Of a stretch of DNA of 64,000 bases, positions 35,157-44,277 are shown one piece after another. Location: assembly GCF_005047355.1 (NCBI RefSeq), contig NZ_SUMC01000045.1:1-64000 (forward strand), given 5' to 3'. The notes beneath the pieces are model-generated. The model had not been told where the DNA came from. It worked only from the letters and a program-made list of their open reading frames with translations, and searched no databases. Origin of the DNA: Actinacidiphila oryziradicis (GTDB lineage Bacteria > Actinomycetota > Actinomycetes > Streptomycetales > Streptomycetaceae). Position 1 is the first letter of the stretch. Each line of letters begins with the position of its first letter. Both the position numbers and the translations under genes were made by a program.

Positions 35157-36263
35157 CTACACCTCGGACGCTGCCAGCTGGCCGCAGGCCCCGTCGATCT
35201 CCTGCCCGCGAGTATCGCGCACCGTAACCGGAACGCCGTGGGCCTCAAGCGCCGCGACGAACGCCCTCTCGTCCTCCGGGCGGGAGGCCGTCCACTTAGA
35301 GCCGGGCGTGGGGTTGAGCGGGATCAGATTCACATGCACACGGTGGCTCTTCAGGAGCCGTCCGAGCAGATCGGCCCGCCAGGCCTGGTCGTTGATGTCC
35401 TTGATCAGCGCGTACTCGATGGAGATCCGGCGGCCCGACACCTCGGCGTAGTGCCACGCCGCGTCCAGCACCTCCCGCACCTTCCAGCGCGTGTTCACCG
35501 GCACCAGCGTGTCACGCAGCTCATCGTCGGGCGCGTGCAGCGACACGGCGAGACGGCATTTGAAACCCTCGTCGGCGAAGCGCAGCATCGCGGGCACCAG
35601 CCCCACCGTGGAGACGGTGACGCCACGCTGCGAGAGCCCCAGTCCGTCCGGCTCGGGGTCGGTCAGCCGTCGGATGGCGCCGACCACGCGCCTGTAGTTG
35701 GCGAGCGGCTCGCCCATGCCCATAAAGACGATATTGCTGAGCCGCGCCGCGCCGCCGGGGATCTCGCCGTCGCGCAACGACCGCATCCCCGCCACGATCT
35801 GGTGGACGATCTCGGCGGTCGACAGATTACGTGTCAGCCCCGCCTGGCCCGTGGCACAGAACGGGCAGTTCATACCGCACCCGGCTTGTGAGCTGATGCA
35901 CATCGTGACCCGGTCCGGGTACCGCATCAGCACGGACTCGACGAGCGTGCCGTCGAACAGCCGCCAGAGTGTCTTACGGGTCGTGTCGTCATCACAGGAG
36001 ATGTGCCGCACCACCGACATCAGCTCGGGCAGCAGCTCAGCGGCGAGCTTCTCGCGCGACCCGGCCGGGATATCGGTCCAGGCCGCCGGGTCGTCGGCGT
36101 ACCGCGCGAAGTAGTGCTGCGAGAGTTGCTTCGCGCGGAACGGCTTCTCCCCCAGCCCCCCCACCGCCTCGCGGCGCTCCGCGGGCGTGAGGTCGGCAAG
36201 GTGCCGCGGGGGCTTCTTGGCCCCGCGCGGCGTGACGAAAGTGAGTTCTCCGGGAACAGGCAT
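35157..36263 (-). CDS. rlmN: 23S rRNA (adenine2503-C2)-methyltransferase
   Basis: A radical SAM enzyme that methylates A2503 of 23S rRNA and A37 of some tRNAs. The 368-residue protein has the cluster motif [14 protein letters not shown] (CxxxCxxC), [15 protein letters not shown]-type segment [22 protein letters not shown], and near the C terminus [16 protein letters not shown] with the second catalytic Cys. The ATG at 36263 matches the usual actinobacterial start [10 protein letters not shown]. It is divergent from the flavoprotein gene at 36,343 and separated from cdsA. Confidence 0.93.
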   Translation of the reverse strand: MPVPGELTFVTPRGAKKPPRHLADLTPAERREAVGGLGEKPFRAKQLSQHYFARYADDPAAWTDIPAGSREKLAAELLPELMSVVRHISCDDDTTRKTLWRLFDGTLVESVLMRYPDRVTMCISSQAGCGMNCPFCATGQAGLTRNLSTAEIVHQIVAGMRSLRDGEIPGGAARLSNIVFMGMGEPLANYRRVVGAIRRLTDPEPDGLGLSQRGVTVSTVGLVPAMLRFADEGFKCRLAVSLHAPDDELRDTLVPVNTRWKVREVLDAAWHYAEVSGRRISIEYALIKDINDQAWRADLLGRLLKSHRVHVNLIPLNPTPGSKWTASRPEDERAFVAALEAHGVPVTVRDTRGQEIDGACGQLAASEV

Positions 36264-36330
36264 GGTCGTACCAGTGTCGCAGACCCGCGGACCCCCTCCC
36301 GGCGCCAGAGAGGACGGCGGTCGATGCGGG

Positions 36331-36343
36331 TACGGTCGAGCCA
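36331..36343 (+). promoter_or_regulatory. Candidate -10 element for a leaderless transcript
   Basis: TACGGT at 36,331-36,336 ends 7 bases before the ATG at 36,343, the spacing expected if transcription begins at the start codon. No ribosome-binding site precedes the gene. No good -35 is visible, so this is tentative. Confidence 0.35.
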
Positions 36344-36765
36344 TGAGGCTCTCGCCTGCCGAAGCCCGGGAACGCTTCGCGGCCTCGCCGGTCGCCCGCC
36401 TGGCCACGGCTGACGCCAGTGGTGTGCCTCATATCGTGCCGGTCACCTTCGCGGCCGACGAGGACGTGCTCTACTTCGCGATCGATCACAAGCCCAAGAG
36501 CACGTGGAATCTGCGCCGCCTCCAGAACATCCGCGAGAACCCGAGGGTGGCTGTTCTCGCAGACCGTTACGACGCCGACTGGTCAGCCCTCTGGTGGGCC
36601 CGCGCCGATGGCCACGCGGAGATCCTGGACGCCGGGAGCGAATGGTCCAAGGCCGTTCAACTACTGCGCGACAGGTACGAGCAGTACCGTGACCGCCCTC
36701 CCGAGGGGCCTGTCGTCAGCGTGATCGTGGAGAAGTGGAGCGGCTGGGCGTTCGCCGGTGAGTGA
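36343..36765 (+). CDS. PPOX-class, probably F420-dependent oxidoreductase
   Basis: A 140-residue split-barrel flavin/F420 protein. It starts [20 protein letters not shown], then [20 protein letters not shown] and [12 protein letters not shown], the pattern of the TIGR03668-type actinobacterial F420-linked PPOX group. The C-terminal [16 protein letters not shown] closes the barrel. The substrate is unknown. It is a single gene between rlmN and cdsA; the mRNA may be leaderless. Confidence 0.85.
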   Translation: MRLSPAEARERFAASPVARLATADASGVPHIVPVTFAADEDVLYFAIDHKPKSTWNLRRLQNIRENPRVAVLADRYDADWSALWWARADGHAEILDAGSEWSKAVQLLRDRYEQYRDRPPEGPVVSVIVEKWSGWAFAGE

Positions 36766-36863
36766 GACCGGCCGCAGCCTACGCCTTGGGCAGGCGCCGG
36801 GTACCGGGACCCTCGGTGCCAAGAGGACTACGGCCCCTGGGCGTACGACCTGCCCCGCGGGCG

Positions 36864-37862
36864 TCAGCCGGATCCGACGAAGACGACCAACAGCAGCCAC
36901 ACCACGGGGGCGGTGGGCAGCAAGGAGTCCAGGCGGTCCATGATTCCGCCGTGGCCGGGCAGGAGGGTGCCCATGTCCTTGATGCCCAGGTCCCGCTTGA
37001 TCATGGATTCGCCGAGGTCACCGAGGGTGGCGCTGACCGCGACAGCGAGACCGAGGAGCAGGCCCTGCCACCACTGCCCGTCGTCGATGAGGAAGTGCAC
37101 CAGCAAGGCACCGGCCGCCATGGCGAAGGTCACGGCGCCGATCAGGCCCTCACGGGTCTTGCCGGGGCTGATACGGGGAGCGAGCTTGTGGGTGCCGAAA
37201 CGCCAACCGACCGCGTATGCCCCGGTGTCGCTGATCACGGCCAGGATCAGGAAGGTGAAGACGCGCCAGGGGCCGTCATGCGCGGCGAGCATCATCGTCA
37301 CGAAGGTGGCGAGAAACGGCACATAGAAGACGGCGAAAACGCCTGCGGTGACGTCCCGTAGGTAGTTTTCCGGAGGCTCGGTCATCCGCCACACGAGGAC
37401 CGCGAGGGCGGTGAACGCCATTGCCACCCAGGCGCCCTCGGCGCCGCGCAGGTATCCGGCGACGACAGTGGCGGCGCCGCCCACCGCCAGCGGCACCAAG
37501 GGTGCGTGAATCGCCTTCTTCTCGGCGAATCGCGAAGTGAGCTCCCACAGGCCGACGACAACGGACAGGACCACCACACCGACGAAGGCGGCCTTCCAGA
37601 TGAAGAGCGAGGCAATGACGACTCCACCGAGCCCGACTCCGACTCCTATGGCGGCGCGCAGATTCCGGCCTGCGTTCTTCTTCGCATGCGCGGGCTCCGG
37701 CGGCACGGGGTTCTCCTCGTGGAACTCGGGCCCTGGTTGCATACGCTGAGTCTGCGGTGTCACGTCCGCGCCGTAGGAGGGACCCGCCGAACCGACGGGT
37801 CCCTGGTCAGGCGCTCCCCAGGAGCCGGCGCGTGGCGAAGCTCCCCAGGAAGAGTCGTTCAC
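36864..37862 (-). CDS. cdsA: Phosphatidate cytidylyltransferase
   Basis: Makes CDP-diacylglycerol from phosphatidate and CTP for phospholipid synthesis at the membrane. The N-terminal 75 residues are polar and Pro/Gly-rich; eight or so membrane segments follow. The CdsA signature is split across ISDTGAYAVGWRFGTHKL, PRISPGKTREG, and SMIKRDLGIKDMGTLLPGHG ending in GIMDRLDS. I prefer the GTG at 37862 (VNDSSWG) with GAGG nine bases upstream; a GTG at 37877 is also in frame. It follows frr by about 100 bases, keeping the rpsB-tsf-pyrH-frr-cdsA order. Confidence 0.92.
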   Translation of the reverse strand: MNDSSWGASPRAGSWGAPDQGPVGSAGPSYGADVTPQTQRMQPGPEFHEENPVPPEPAHAKKNAGRNLRAAIGVGVGLGGVVIASLFIWKAAFVGVVVLSVVVGLWELTSRFAEKKAIHAPLVPLAVGGAATVVAGYLRGAEGAWVAMAFTALAVLVWRMTEPPENYLRDVTAGVFAVFYVPFLATFVTMMLAAHDGPWRVFTFLILAVISDTGAYAVGWRFGTHKLAPRISPGKTREGLIGAVTFAMAAGALLVHFLIDDGQWWQGLLLGLAVAVSATLGDLGESMIKRDLGIKDMGTLLPGHGGIMDRLDSLLPTAPVVWLLLVVFVGSG

Positions 37863-37967
37863 TGAGATTCGCCTCACGATTTCGTTCCGGATCGGCTGGG
37901 GCTGCTTGGTCTACTCGGTGAGCTGCCGACGGTGGACCGGGCGGTGGATGTGAATGCCTGTCGCCGC

Positions 37968-38528
37968 TCAGACCTCGAGCAGCTCGGTTTCCTTGTGCTT
38001 GAGGAGTTCGTCGACCTGGCCGACGTACTTGTGCGTGGTGTCGTCGAGCTCCTTCTCCGCGCGGCGCACCTCGTCCTCGCCGGACTCGCCGTCCTTGACA
38101 AGCTTGTCGAGCGTCTCCTTGGCCTTGCGGCGGACGCTGCGGATGGAGATCTTCGCGTCCTCGCCCTTGCCCCGGGCGACCTTGATGTACTCGCGGCGGC
38201 GCTCCTCCGTCAGCTGCGGGAAGACCACCCGGATGATACGGCCGTCGTTGCTCGGGTTGACGCCGAGATCGGAGTCGCGGATGGCCTGCTCGATGTTGCG
38301 GAGCGCGGAGCTGTCGAACGGCGTGATGACGGCCATCCTGGGCTCGGGCACCGCGAAGGAGGCCAGCTGGTTGATGGGCGTGGGCGCACCGTAGTAGTCC
38401 GCCACAATCTTGTTGAACATCGCCGGGTGGGCACGGCCGGTGCGGATAGCGGCGAAGTCCTCCTTGGCGACGACTACGGCCTTCTCCATCTTCTCCTCGG
38501 CTTCGAGGAGGATCTCTTCAATCACCAT
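37968..38528 (-). CDS. frr: Ribosome recycling factor
   Basis: Splits post-termination ribosomes with EF-G. The 186-residue protein has the two-domain RRF pattern: [60 protein letters not shown] and [19 protein letters not shown]. Length is standard. It sits 101 bases downstream of pyrH on the same strand, as in most bacteria. Confidence 0.96.
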   Translation of the reverse strand: MVIEEILLEAEEKMEKAVVVAKEDFAAIRTGRAHPAMFNKIVADYYGAPTPINQLASFAVPEPRMAVITPFDSSALRNIEQAIRDSDLGVNPSNDGRIIRVVFPQLTEERRREYIKVARGKGEDAKISIRSVRRKAKETLDKLVKDGESGEDEVRRAEKELDDTTHKYVGQVDELLKHKETELLEV

Positions 38529-38629
38529 GTGCTCCTGGTTTTCAGAAGGCAGAGCCTCGGCCCCTGCGCGCGTCTTACCTGCACGGTGTCCGACCGGGCA
38601 GTGTGTTGTCCATCCCCGTGCCGGGCCAG

Positions 38630-39403
38630 TCAGGCCCGGGTGCCCTGGTCGTTGACCAGCGTGCCGATCTTCTCACCCTTTACGGCCCGGGCGATGTTGC
38701 CCTCCGCGAGCAGTTCGAAGACCAGGATCGGCAGCTTGTTGTCCTGGCACAGCGTGATCGCGGTGAGGTCGGCGACCCTGAGGTCACGCGTGATGACGTC
38801 CCCGTACTCCAGGGCGTCGAACATGACCGCGTCCGTATTGTGCTTGGGGTCGGAGTCGTAGACCCCGTCGACCCCGTTCTTGCCCATGAGCAGCGCCTTC
38901 GCGCCGATCTCCAGGGCGCGCTGGGCGGCGGTGGTGTCGGTGGAGAAGTACGGCATGCCCATGCCGGCCCCAAAGATGACGACTCGGCCCTTCTCCAGGT
39001 GCCGTACGGCGCGCAGCGGAAGATACGGCTCGGCGACCTGGCCCATGGTGATGGCGGTCTGCACCCGGGTCTCGATGCCTTCTTTCTCCAGGAAGTCCTG
39101 GAGAGCAAGGCAGTTCATGACGGTGCCGAGCATGCCCATGTAGTCGGAGCGGGCCCGGTCCATGCCGCGCATCTGGAGTTCGGCGCCACGGAAGAAGTTG
39201 CCGCCACCGATCACGATGGCGATCTCGTAGCCTTCCCGGACGACCGCTGCGATTTCGCGGGCGATGGCGTGCACGACGTCGGGGTCGACGCCGAGTCCCC
39301 CTCCTCCGGCGAAAGCCTCGCCGGAAAGCTTCAGCAGATACCGGCGGTGCGCGGTATCCGTGCCGTTGCCGGTCTTCTGGGCCTTGTCGGCGCCCTCACC
39401 CAT
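38630..39403 (-). CDS. pyrH: UMP kinase
   Basis: Phosphorylates UMP to UDP with ATP in pyrimidine synthesis. The 257-residue amino-acid-kinase-fold protein shows [53 protein letters not shown], and [20 protein letters not shown] with [13 protein letters not shown] chose the ATG at 39403 with GAGGAG upstream; the first 18 residues are a polar extension. A hairpin separates it from tsf. Confidence 0.95.
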   Translation of the reverse strand: MGEGADKAQKTGNGTDTAHRRYLLKLSGEAFAGGGGLGVDPDVVHAIAREIAAVVREGYEIAIVIGGGNFFRGAELQMRGMDRARSDYMGMLGTVMNCLALQDFLEKEGIETRVQTAITMGQVAEPYLPLRAVRHLEKGRVVIFGAGMGMPYFSTDTTAAQRALEIGAKALLMGKNGVDGVYDSDPKHNTDAVMFDALEYGDVITRDLRVADLTAITLCQDNKLPILVFELLAEGNIARAVKGEKIGTLVNDQGTRA

Positions 39404-39431
39404 CGAAAGTCTCCTCGTGCATGTACGAAGA

Positions 39432-39478
39432 AGGCCATTGCCGCGGGTCCGCATGCGTTCCCTGTACGGCAATGGCCT
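39432..39478 (-). terminator. Hairpin between tsf and pyrH
   Basis: A perfect 12-bp stem AGGCCATTGCCG / CGGCAATGGCCT with a 23-base loop, 30 bases before the pyrH start. It could terminate or attenuate read-through from tsf. Confidence 0.55.
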
Positions 39479-39609
39479 CCTCGTCACAACTGCGGTCGGC
39501 CGGTGGGCGGCCGACTGCGTCCGACCCTAGCGGGGTCGTCGGTCATTCGCTGTCCTGAGGTCCTGATGTCCCGGCTGGACGGTCGGAACGGCCGGACCGG
39601 TGAGACCGG

Positions 39610-40446
39610 TCAGACACCGACACGGAAGCGCGCGAAACGCTTCAGCTTCACGCCGGCCTCATCGAGCACCTTCTGGACGGTCTTCTTGCTGTCCTTGGCG
39701 AAAGCCTGCTCGAGAACGGCGTTCTCCTTGACGAAGCCCGTCACCCGGCCGTCGACGATACGGGACAGGGCTGCCTCCGGCTTGCCCTCCTCGCGCGCGG
39801 TGGCCTCGGCGACGCGGCGCTCGTTCTCGAGTACCTCGGCCGGGATCTCCTCGCGGGAGAGGTAGATCGGGGAGAACGCGGCAATGTGCTGCGCGACGTC
39901 CTTGGCGACCTGGGCGTTCTCCTTGTCCAGCTCGACCAGGACTCCGACCTGCGGGGGCAGGTCCGGGCTGGTGCGGTGCAGGTAGGAGGCGACGAAGCCG
40001 TCGCCGAACTGCGCGAAGCGGGAGAGCACGATCTTCTCGCCGAGAGTGGCGTTCGCCTCGTCGACGAAGGCCTGGACGGTCTGGCCGTCCTTGATCTCGG
40101 AGCCGAGCAGGGCGTCCAGGTCGGCCGGCTTGGTGGTGGCGACGTGGGCGGCGATCGTGTCGGCGACCGCGACGAACTTGTCGCCCTTGGCGACGAAGTC
40201 GGTCTCGCAGTTCAGCTCGAGGAGCACACCCTCGGTGTTGCCGTCTGCGATCAGGGCGACAACGGCACCGTTGGAGGCCGAGCGACCCTCACGCTTGGTG
40301 ACGCCCTTCTGGCCCTTCACACGGAGAATCTCGACGGCCTTGTCCAGGTCGCCTTCGGCCTCCACGAGAGCGTTCTTGCAGTCCATCATCCCGGCGGCGG
40401 TGAGCTCGCGGAGCTTCTTGACATCGGCGGCGGTGAAGTTCGCCAT
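39610..40446 (-). CDS. tsf: Elongation factor Ts
   Basis: Guanine nucleotide exchange factor for EF-Tu. The 278-residue protein starts MANFTAADVKKLRELTAAGM followed by MDCKNALVEAEGDLDKAVEI, the signature N-terminal domain. LLELNCETDFVAKGDKFVAV follows, and the core domain ends with VKLKRFARFRVGV. I chose the ATG at 40446; the longer open frame upstream is the translated rpsB tail in another frame. It lies 107 bases after rpsB with a strong hairpin between. Confidence 0.96.
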   Translation of the reverse strand: MANFTAADVKKLRELTAAGMMDCKNALVEAEGDLDKAVEILRVKGQKGVTKREGRSASNGAVVALIADGNTEGVLLELNCETDFVAKGDKFVAVADTIAAHVATTKPADLDALLGSEIKDGQTVQAFVDEANATLGEKIVLSRFAQFGDGFVASYLHRTSPDLPPQVGVLVELDKENAQVAKDVAQHIAAFSPIYLSREEIPAEVLENERRVAEATAREEGKPEAALSRIVDGRVTGFVKENAVLEQAFAKDSKKTVQKVLDEAGVKLKRFARFRVGV

Positions 40447-40495
40447 GGTCTGTCGGTCTCTTCTCGAAAAGTCGGTGAATCCGGTGGTTCTACGG

Positions 40496-40529
40496 GTGAA
40501 CGGCGGGGGCCGGAGCCCCCGCCGTTCAC
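40496..40529 (-). terminator. Attenuator/terminator hairpin between rpsB and tsf
   Basis: A perfect 15-bp stem GTGAACGGCGGGGGC / GCCCCCGCCGTTCAC with the loop CGGA, 24 bases after the rpsB stop. This position fits an attenuator that sets the rpsB:tsf transcript ratio. Confidence 0.75.
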
Positions 40530-40552
40530 ACACGTAGCGGAAGCCTTGCGGC

Positions 40553-41509
40553 TCAGGCCTGCTCGGCGTCGGCAGCCAGGGCCTCGGCCGGCTCAGCAGC
40601 AGCTTCGGCGACGGGAGCCTCAGCCTCGGCGGGGGCCTCAGCGGCCGGAGCCTCAGCAGCGGCGGGGGCCTCGGCAACCGGAGCCTCAGCAGCGGCCTCA
40701 GCGGCGGGAGCCTCTGCGGCCTCCTCCGTCTTCGCCTTCTCGCCCTCCAGGAGCTCACGCTCCCAGGCGGCCAGCGGCTCGGCGGCGGCGTCGGCCTTGT
40801 CGGCACCGGTGGCGACACCGGAGCGGGAGATGAGGCCCTCGGCGACGGCGTCGGCGATCACACGGGTGAGCAGCGTGACGGAGCGGATCGCGTCGTCGTT
40901 ACCCGGGATCTTGTAGTCGACCTCGTCGGGGTCGCAGTTGGTGTCGAGGATCGCGACAACCGGGATACGGAGCTTGCGCGCCTCACCGACGGCGATGTGC
41001 TCCTTCTTGGTGTCCACGATCCAGACGGCGCTCGGCACCTTCTGCATCTCGCGGATACCACCGAGGGTCTTCTCCAGCTTGTCCTTCTCACGGGAGAGAA
41101 CCAGGAGCTCCTTCTTGGTGAGGCCGGAGGCGGCCACGTCCTCGAAGTCGATCTCCTCGAGCTCCTTCAGGCGCTGCAGGCGCTTGAAGACGGTGGAGAA
41201 GTTGGTGAGCATGCCGCCCAGCCAGCGCTGGTTGACATACGGCATGCCGACGCGGCCCGCCTGCTCGGCGATGGCCTCCTGAGCCTGCTTCTTCGTGCCG
41301 ACGAACATGATGGAACCGCCGTGGGCGACGGTCTCCTTGACGAACTCGTAGGCGCGGTCGATGTACGACAGCGACTGGAGCAGGTCGATGATGTAGATAC
41401 CGTTGCGCTCCGTGAAGATGAAGCGCTTCATCTTCGGGTTCCAGCGACGGGTCTGGTGCCCGAAGTGGACGCCGCTTTCCAGCAGCTCCCGCATCGTGAC
41501 GACGGCCAT
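40553..41509 (-). CDS. rpsB: 30S ribosomal protein S2
   Basis: Small-subunit protein S2. The start [20 protein letters not shown] and [20 protein letters not shown] are diagnostic, with [18 protein letters not shown] and [18 protein letters not shown] further on. At 318 residues it is about 60 longer than the classic protein. The extra C-terminal part is an Ala/Glu/Pro repeat tail of units like APAAEAPAE, seen as variable tails in actinomycete S2. The gene order rpsB-tsf-pyrH-frr is conserved. Confidence 0.96.
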   Translation of the reverse strand: MAVVTMRELLESGVHFGHQTRRWNPKMKRFIFTERNGIYIIDLLQSLSYIDRAYEFVKETVAHGGSIMFVGTKKQAQEAIAEQAGRVGMPYVNQRWLGGMLTNFSTVFKRLQRLKELEEIDFEDVAASGLTKKELLVLSREKDKLEKTLGGIREMQKVPSAVWIVDTKKEHIAVGEARKLRIPVVAILDTNCDPDEVDYKIPGNDDAIRSVTLLTRVIADAVAEGLISRSGVATGADKADAAAEPLAAWERELLEGEKAKTEEAAEAPAAEAAAEAPVAEAPAAAEAPAAEAPAEAEAPVAEAAAEPAEALAADAEQA

Positions 41510-41857
41510 GGCCGCACTCCTTGATGTTCTCGGTTCCGCGACCGCCGGACGGCTGCCGCGCCTGACGCCCCGACGCGCCGTGCCACAAGGGACCGAGAAG
41601 CGCGGCCACCGTACTCGTTAAGGACGGTGGCGGGGCGTGCGAAGTCGACCCGGTGACCCGGATCGCCATGGAAAGTGTACGGGACCGCCCGGGCCCGGAG
41701 CGACATCGTTCTCCGGCCGTGGGCGTGGGCGGTGGAGGGGTGGTACGCGGGCGGGCGGAGCAGGGGCCGCCGGTCCGGACGCGGAGTTGTCCGCGGAGTT
41801 ATCCACAGGCCCGATGCATGATCATCTCACAGGGCCGAATCGCGGGATCGTCTATGC
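41510..41857. promoter_or_regulatory. rpsB/M23 intergenic region with DnaA-box-like sites
   Basis: This 348-base divergent intergenic region holds the rpsB leader and the peptidase promoter. At 41,799-41,807 is TTATCCACA, a perfect match to the bacterial DnaA-box consensus, and TTGTCCGCG at 41,787-41,795 is a poorer second copy in the same orientation. I see no coding sequence. DnaA binding is inferred from the match only. Confidence 0.45.
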
Positions 41858-42919
41858 ATGACTCCACGCGGCACGACTCCACGCGCGACCCGGCCCTTCG
41901 GATCGGCCCGGCCGGGGGACCTCACGGTGCTGGCGGCGGTGGCCGCTGTGGCCGCGGTCCTGGCGCTGCTCGGGCCGCTCGCGGCTCCGGCCTGGCCGGC
42001 GGATGGCGGCGCCCGCGCGTGGCCGGTGCCGGGTACCGGTGCCCGGCCGCGGCCGGTCGTCGAGCGCGGGTTCGACCCGCCGCTGTCGCCGTGGGGCGCC
42101 GGGCACCGCGGGGTGGACCTGCGAGCGGGGCCCGGCACTCCAGTGCTGGCGGCGGTTGCGGGCAGGGTGGCCTTCGCGGGCCGCGTGGCGGGGCGCGGGG
42201 TGCTCGTGATCTCGCTGCGGGGCGGGCTGCGGATCACCTACGAGCCGGTGCGGGCTGCTTCGCCGGTGGGCCAGGAGGTGACGGCCGGCCAAGTGGTCGG
42301 AGTGCTGGAGGACGGACCGTCCCACTGCCAGGGCGGCTGCCTGCACTGGGGACTGCGGCGCGGTCCGGTCTATCTGGACCCGCTCTCGCTCTTCCCCGGC
42401 TGGATGCTGCGCGGCGGCCCGTCCAGGCTGCTGCCGGTCTGGTCCCTCGACCACCGGCGCCCTCGGGCCGGCCTGGCCCGGGCAGCCGGATGCCTGGGCA
42501 CCGTGCCGCTACCCGCGCACCCCGCGCAGGGCCATCGCCACCGCTGCCTCGGTGATGGTCCCGGGATGCTCGGCCGCGCCGAGCTCGATACGGCGGACGG
42601 CGGCGTCGACAACGCCCTGCAGCAGCATCGCCGTCATCCTGGGCTCGCCGTGTCCCAGGGCGCCCAGCGCCTCCACGACCATGGCGACCAGGCCGCCGTG
42701 TGCGGCGCGGATCTTCTCACGGGCGCCGGTGTCCAGCTCGCCGGCGGAGATGGCGACGACCGCACGGTGTCTGCGGTCGCCCACCAGCGCCAGCTGGCTG
42801 CGCACATACGCCTCGATCTTGGCCTCCGGGGTATCTGCGGCTTCCATGGCCGCCTCGACCTCGGCCGCCCAGACGGGGAAGTCGACGGCGCACAGCTCCT
42901 CGACGACGGCCGCGCGTGA
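41858..42919 (+). CDS. M23 family metallopeptidase, C terminus runs antisense through the TetR gene
   Basis: Residues 20-50 form a signal/anchor segment (VLAAVAAVAAVLALLGPLAA) and the M23 (LytM) domain follows: GAGHRGVDLRAGPGTPVLAA (zinc His and Asp), GLRITYEPV, and CLHWGLRRG with the last zinc His. Such enzymes cut peptidoglycan cross-links outside the cell. The domain ends near residue 190. The frame then continues about 160 residues, most of it antisense to the TetR gene from 42,509, with sequence that does not look protein-like. The natural stop has probably been lost. A short start at ATG 41858 is used. Confidence 0.78.
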   Translation: MTPRGTTPRATRPFGSARPGDLTVLAAVAAVAAVLALLGPLAAPAWPADGGARAWPVPGTGARPRPVVERGFDPPLSPWGAGHRGVDLRAGPGTPVLAAVAGRVAFAGRVAGRGVLVISLRGGLRITYEPVRAASPVGQEVTAGQVVGVLEDGPSHCQGGCLHWGLRRGPVYLDPLSLFPGWMLRGGPSRLLPVWSLDHRRPRAGLARAAGCLGTVPLPAHPAQGHRHRCLGDGPGMLGRAELDTADGGVDNALQQHRRHPGLAVSQGAQRLHDHGDQAAVCGADLLTGAGVQLAGGDGDDRTVSAVAHQRQLAAHIRLDLGLRGICGFHGRLDLGRPDGEVDGAQLLDDGRA

Positions 42920-43090
42920 GCGGAAGTACTCATACACCGAGGACCGGGCCAGACCGGTGCGCTCGGCCAGCGCCGGGAAGGTCAGCGTTTCCGTACCGCC
43001 TTCGGAAAGCAGGGAACGTGCGGCGTCCAGCAGGGCGTCGCGCTGCATCGTCCGGTGCTCGGCCACCGAGGCCGCTCGAATCTTGGGCAC
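42509..43090 (-). CDS. TetR/AcrR family transcriptional regulator
   Basis: A 193-residue repressor-type protein. The DNA-binding domain (residues 15-60) is RDALLDAARSLLSEGGTETL and FPALAERTGLARSSVYEYFR, with the recognition helix at GLARSSVYEYF. The C-terminal ligand domain is helical and has no recognisable ligand signature. The start is a GTG at 43090. It converges with the M23 peptidase frame and lies 100 bases downstream of whiG on the same strand, a conserved Streptomyces neighbour. Targets are unknown. Confidence 0.87.
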   Translation of the reverse strand: MPKIRAASVAEHRTMQRDALLDAARSLLSEGGTETLTFPALAERTGLARSSVYEYFRSRAAVVEELCAVDFPVWAAEVEAAMEAADTPEAKIEAYVRSQLALVGDRRHRAVVAISAGELDTGAREKIRAAHGGLVAMVVEALGALGHGEPRMTAMLLQGVVDAAVRRIELGAAEHPGTITEAAVAMALRGVRG

Positions 43091-43190
43091 GTCAACACTG
43101 TAGGCCGTCCGCGGCCGGTCAGGGACGCATCAGGCGGGACCGTCCGTGACCGGCCGGAATCAGTCTGAGAAGCAGTGCGGCCGGGTGCGG

Positions 43191-44009
43191 TCAGCGGCCG
43201 ACGTCGGCCAGTTTCGCCCGCAGCTGGAGCACGGACTTGGTATGGATCTGGCTGACCCGGCTCTCGGTGACGCCAAGCACCGATCCGATCTCGGCGAGAG
43301 TGAGCCCCTCGTAGTAATAGAGGGTGACCACGGTCTTCTCCCGTTCCGGGAGGGTGTTGACGGCACGGGCGAGCAGCCGGCGCAGCTCGCGGTCCTCGGC
43401 GACCTCGACGGGATTGTCCGCGCCGGTGTCCTCCAGGGTGTCCACGAGACTGAGCCGGTCGCCGCTGTCGGTGCCGCCGTGCAGCAGTTCCTCCAGGGCG
43501 ACGACGTTGGCGAGCGAGAGCTGGCTGAAGACGCTGTGGAGTTCTTCCACACCGATGCCCATCTCGGCGGCGACCTCCGACTCGCTCGGGGTCCGCCGCA
43601 ATGACGCCTCCAGCGTGGCGTAGGCCCGCTCCACAGCACGGGCCTTCTGCCGGACGGAGCGCGGAATCCAGTCCAGCGCCCGCAGCTCGTCGATCATGGC
43701 GCCGCGGATGCGGGTGATCGCGTAGGTCTCGAACTTGATGGCACGCTCGGGGTCGAACTTCTCGATGGCGTCGATCAGCCCGAACACTCCGGAGGAGACG
43801 AAGTCGGCCTGCTCGACATTGGCGGGAAGGCCCACGCTGACCCGCCCGGCGACATACTTCACCAGCGGGGAGTAGTGCAGGATCAGCTGCTCCCGCAGCC
43901 GTGCGTCCCCCGTGGACTTGTAGCTCCGCCACAGCGCGTCGAGCGTGGTGGGGGCGGCGGCGGTCGGCGCCGCCGTCACGTGGTCGGGCCCGGGGGTGTG
44001 CTGGGGCAT
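43191..44009 (-). CDS. whiG: RNA polymerase sigma factor WhiG (FliA family)
   Basis: The sporulation sigma factor that commits aerial hyphae to spore formation. The 272-residue protein has region 2 ([40 protein letters not shown], then [20 protein letters not shown]), region 3 ([20 protein letters not shown]) and region 4 ([20 protein letters not shown], then [17 protein letters not shown]). The ATG at 44009 gives the usual start MPQHTPGPD; the longer open frame upstream is not conserved. dprA lies directly upstream. Its presence is strong evidence for Streptomyces or a close relative. Confidence 0.94.
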   Translation of the reverse strand: MPQHTPGPDHVTAAPTAAAPTTLDALWRSYKSTGDARLREQLILHYSPLVKYVAGRVSVGLPANVEQADFVSSGVFGLIDAIEKFDPERAIKFETYAITRIRGAMIDELRALDWIPRSVRQKARAVERAYATLEASLRRTPSESEVAAEMGIGVEELHSVFSQLSLANVVALEELLHGGTDSGDRLSLVDTLEDTGADNPVEVAEDRELRRLLARAVNTLPEREKTVVTLYYYEGLTLAEIGSVLGVTESRVSQIHTKSVLQLRAKLADVGR

Positions 44010-44277
44010 GCGTCGTCTTGAGCCGTTCTGCCGTGGCGTGGCCAGTGTGTCGAGCGTCGTTGAGCGTAGCGTGACCGAAGCGTCGCTCATTGCTATGACT
44101 TCCTTACAGGACCCCAGCAGATACGTTCCGCTGAGCGACCCGCCACAGGGGGGCCGCGAGGGGGTGTGCCGCTCAAGGCTTCCGCAGAATGGCGTGTTCC
44201 GTGGACATCCCTCAACCTCGCCATCCGATCGCCCCAGGTCAAGAACCGGCATGTCACCTGATGGTGTGTTGACCGGG

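Noticed and set aside
39610-40818. A longer EF-Ts start upstream of 40,446
   Set aside because: The upstream part is the rpsB Ala/Pro tail read in another frame; MANFTAAD is the family start.
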